Positions 7,349 to 7,606 of a stretch of 7,606 nt of DNA are shown here, piece after piece; position 1 is the stretch's first letter; each line of letters starts with the position of its first letter. The translations under genes and the position numbers were made by a program. Source of the stretch: Cellvibrionales bacterium UBA2034 (GTDB taxonomy: Bacteria > Pseudomonadota > Gammaproteobacteria > Pseudomonadales > UBA7239). The notes under the pieces were generated by a model, which had not been told where the DNA came from, did no database searches, and worked only from the letters and a program-made list of their open reading frames with translations. The DNA is taken from assembly GCA_002333095.1 (NCBI GenBank), contig DDBK01000006.1, forward strand, positions 8,443 to 16,048, given 5' to 3'.

Positions 7349-7606
7349 CTATTTGGCAGTATCCGCGCCAATACGCCTGTCCAGCACCTCATCAATCAGT
7401 CCGAAGGCCACAGACTGCTGGGCGCTCATGAAATTGTCGCGCTCGGTTTCCTTGGCAATGACATCCACCGGCTGGCCTGTATGAAATGACATGATTTCAT
7501 TGAGCCGCTGGCGTATCTTGATGATCTCTTCGGCATGGATCAGGATGTCCGTTGCCTGGCCTTGCGCACCGCCGCTAGGCTGGTGGATCATCGTGCGGGC
7601 ATTGGG
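7349..7606 (-). CDS. clpP: ATP-dependent Clp protease proteolytic subunit ClpP (5' part outside window)
   Basis: Only the last 85 codons and the TAG stop are present; the start and the catalytic serine lie beyond the right edge. The visible part begins [20 protein letters not shown], which contains the catalytic histidine (in MIHQP) and the glycine-rich handle region. Further on, [10 protein letters not shown] holds the third triad residue (Asp of ERDNF), and the chain ends [10 protein letters not shown] plus a short tail (IGADTAK), slightly longer than in E. coli. ClpP is a self-compartmentalised serine peptidase of two stacked heptamers that works with ClpX, encoded next downstream. The sequence shows no sign of damage; the truncation is the window boundary. 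Confidence 0.96.
   Translation of the reverse strand, partial: PNARTMIHQPSGGAQGQATDILIHAEEIIKIRQRLNEIMSFHTGQPVDVIAKETERDNFMSAQQSVAFGLIDEVLDRRIGADTAK

Noticed and set aside
1..7606. A novel defence, mobile or biosynthetic system
   Set aside because: All complete genes belong to a well-known conserved cluster, and there are no repeats, integrases, transposases or CRISPR-like arrays to suggest an accessory island.

Overview
The window carries the conserved bacterial protein quality-control cluster clpP-clpX-lon-hupB-ppiD, with every gene on the minus strand, so it reads from right to left. The gene order, the ClpX and HU-beta sequences and the parvulin-type PpiD point to a gammaproteobacterium outside the enteric group. 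Base composition looks moderate, and nothing suggests recent transfer: there are no insertion sequences, CRISPR arrays, integrases or tRNA genes. I cannot name the species.

Layout from right to left: the last 85 codons of clpP (7606-7349); clpX (7290-6007), closed by a strong intrinsic terminator (5983-5952); a 238-base gap with possible lon promoter elements; lon (5768-3363); a 224-base gap with a clear sigma-70 promoter for hupB (TTGACC-17-TATAAA); hupB (3138-2866, GTG start), followed by two hairpins, the second an intrinsic terminator (2817-2790); ppiD (2712-799); and, 31 bases further on, the 5' part of a membrane-protein gene that runs off the left edge (767-1). The last gene may be a divergent CHASE2-type sensor. 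Its start overlaps the stop of a five-codon mini-ORF.

The genes share a theme. ClpX unfolds substrates and feeds them to the ClpP peptidase. Lon is a separate ATP-dependent protease. HU-beta is the nucleoid protein usually encoded next to lon, and is a known Lon substrate in E. coli. PpiD is an inner-membrane periplasmic chaperone. The terminators divide the locus into clpP-clpX, lon(-hupB), hupB, and ppiD plus the downstream gene.

I found no undescribed system. The points that merit a second look are the mini-ORF/ATGA junction, the unassigned sensor-like protein behind ppiD, the phased A-tracts upstream of the hupB promoter, and the apparently complete parvulin active site of PpiD.
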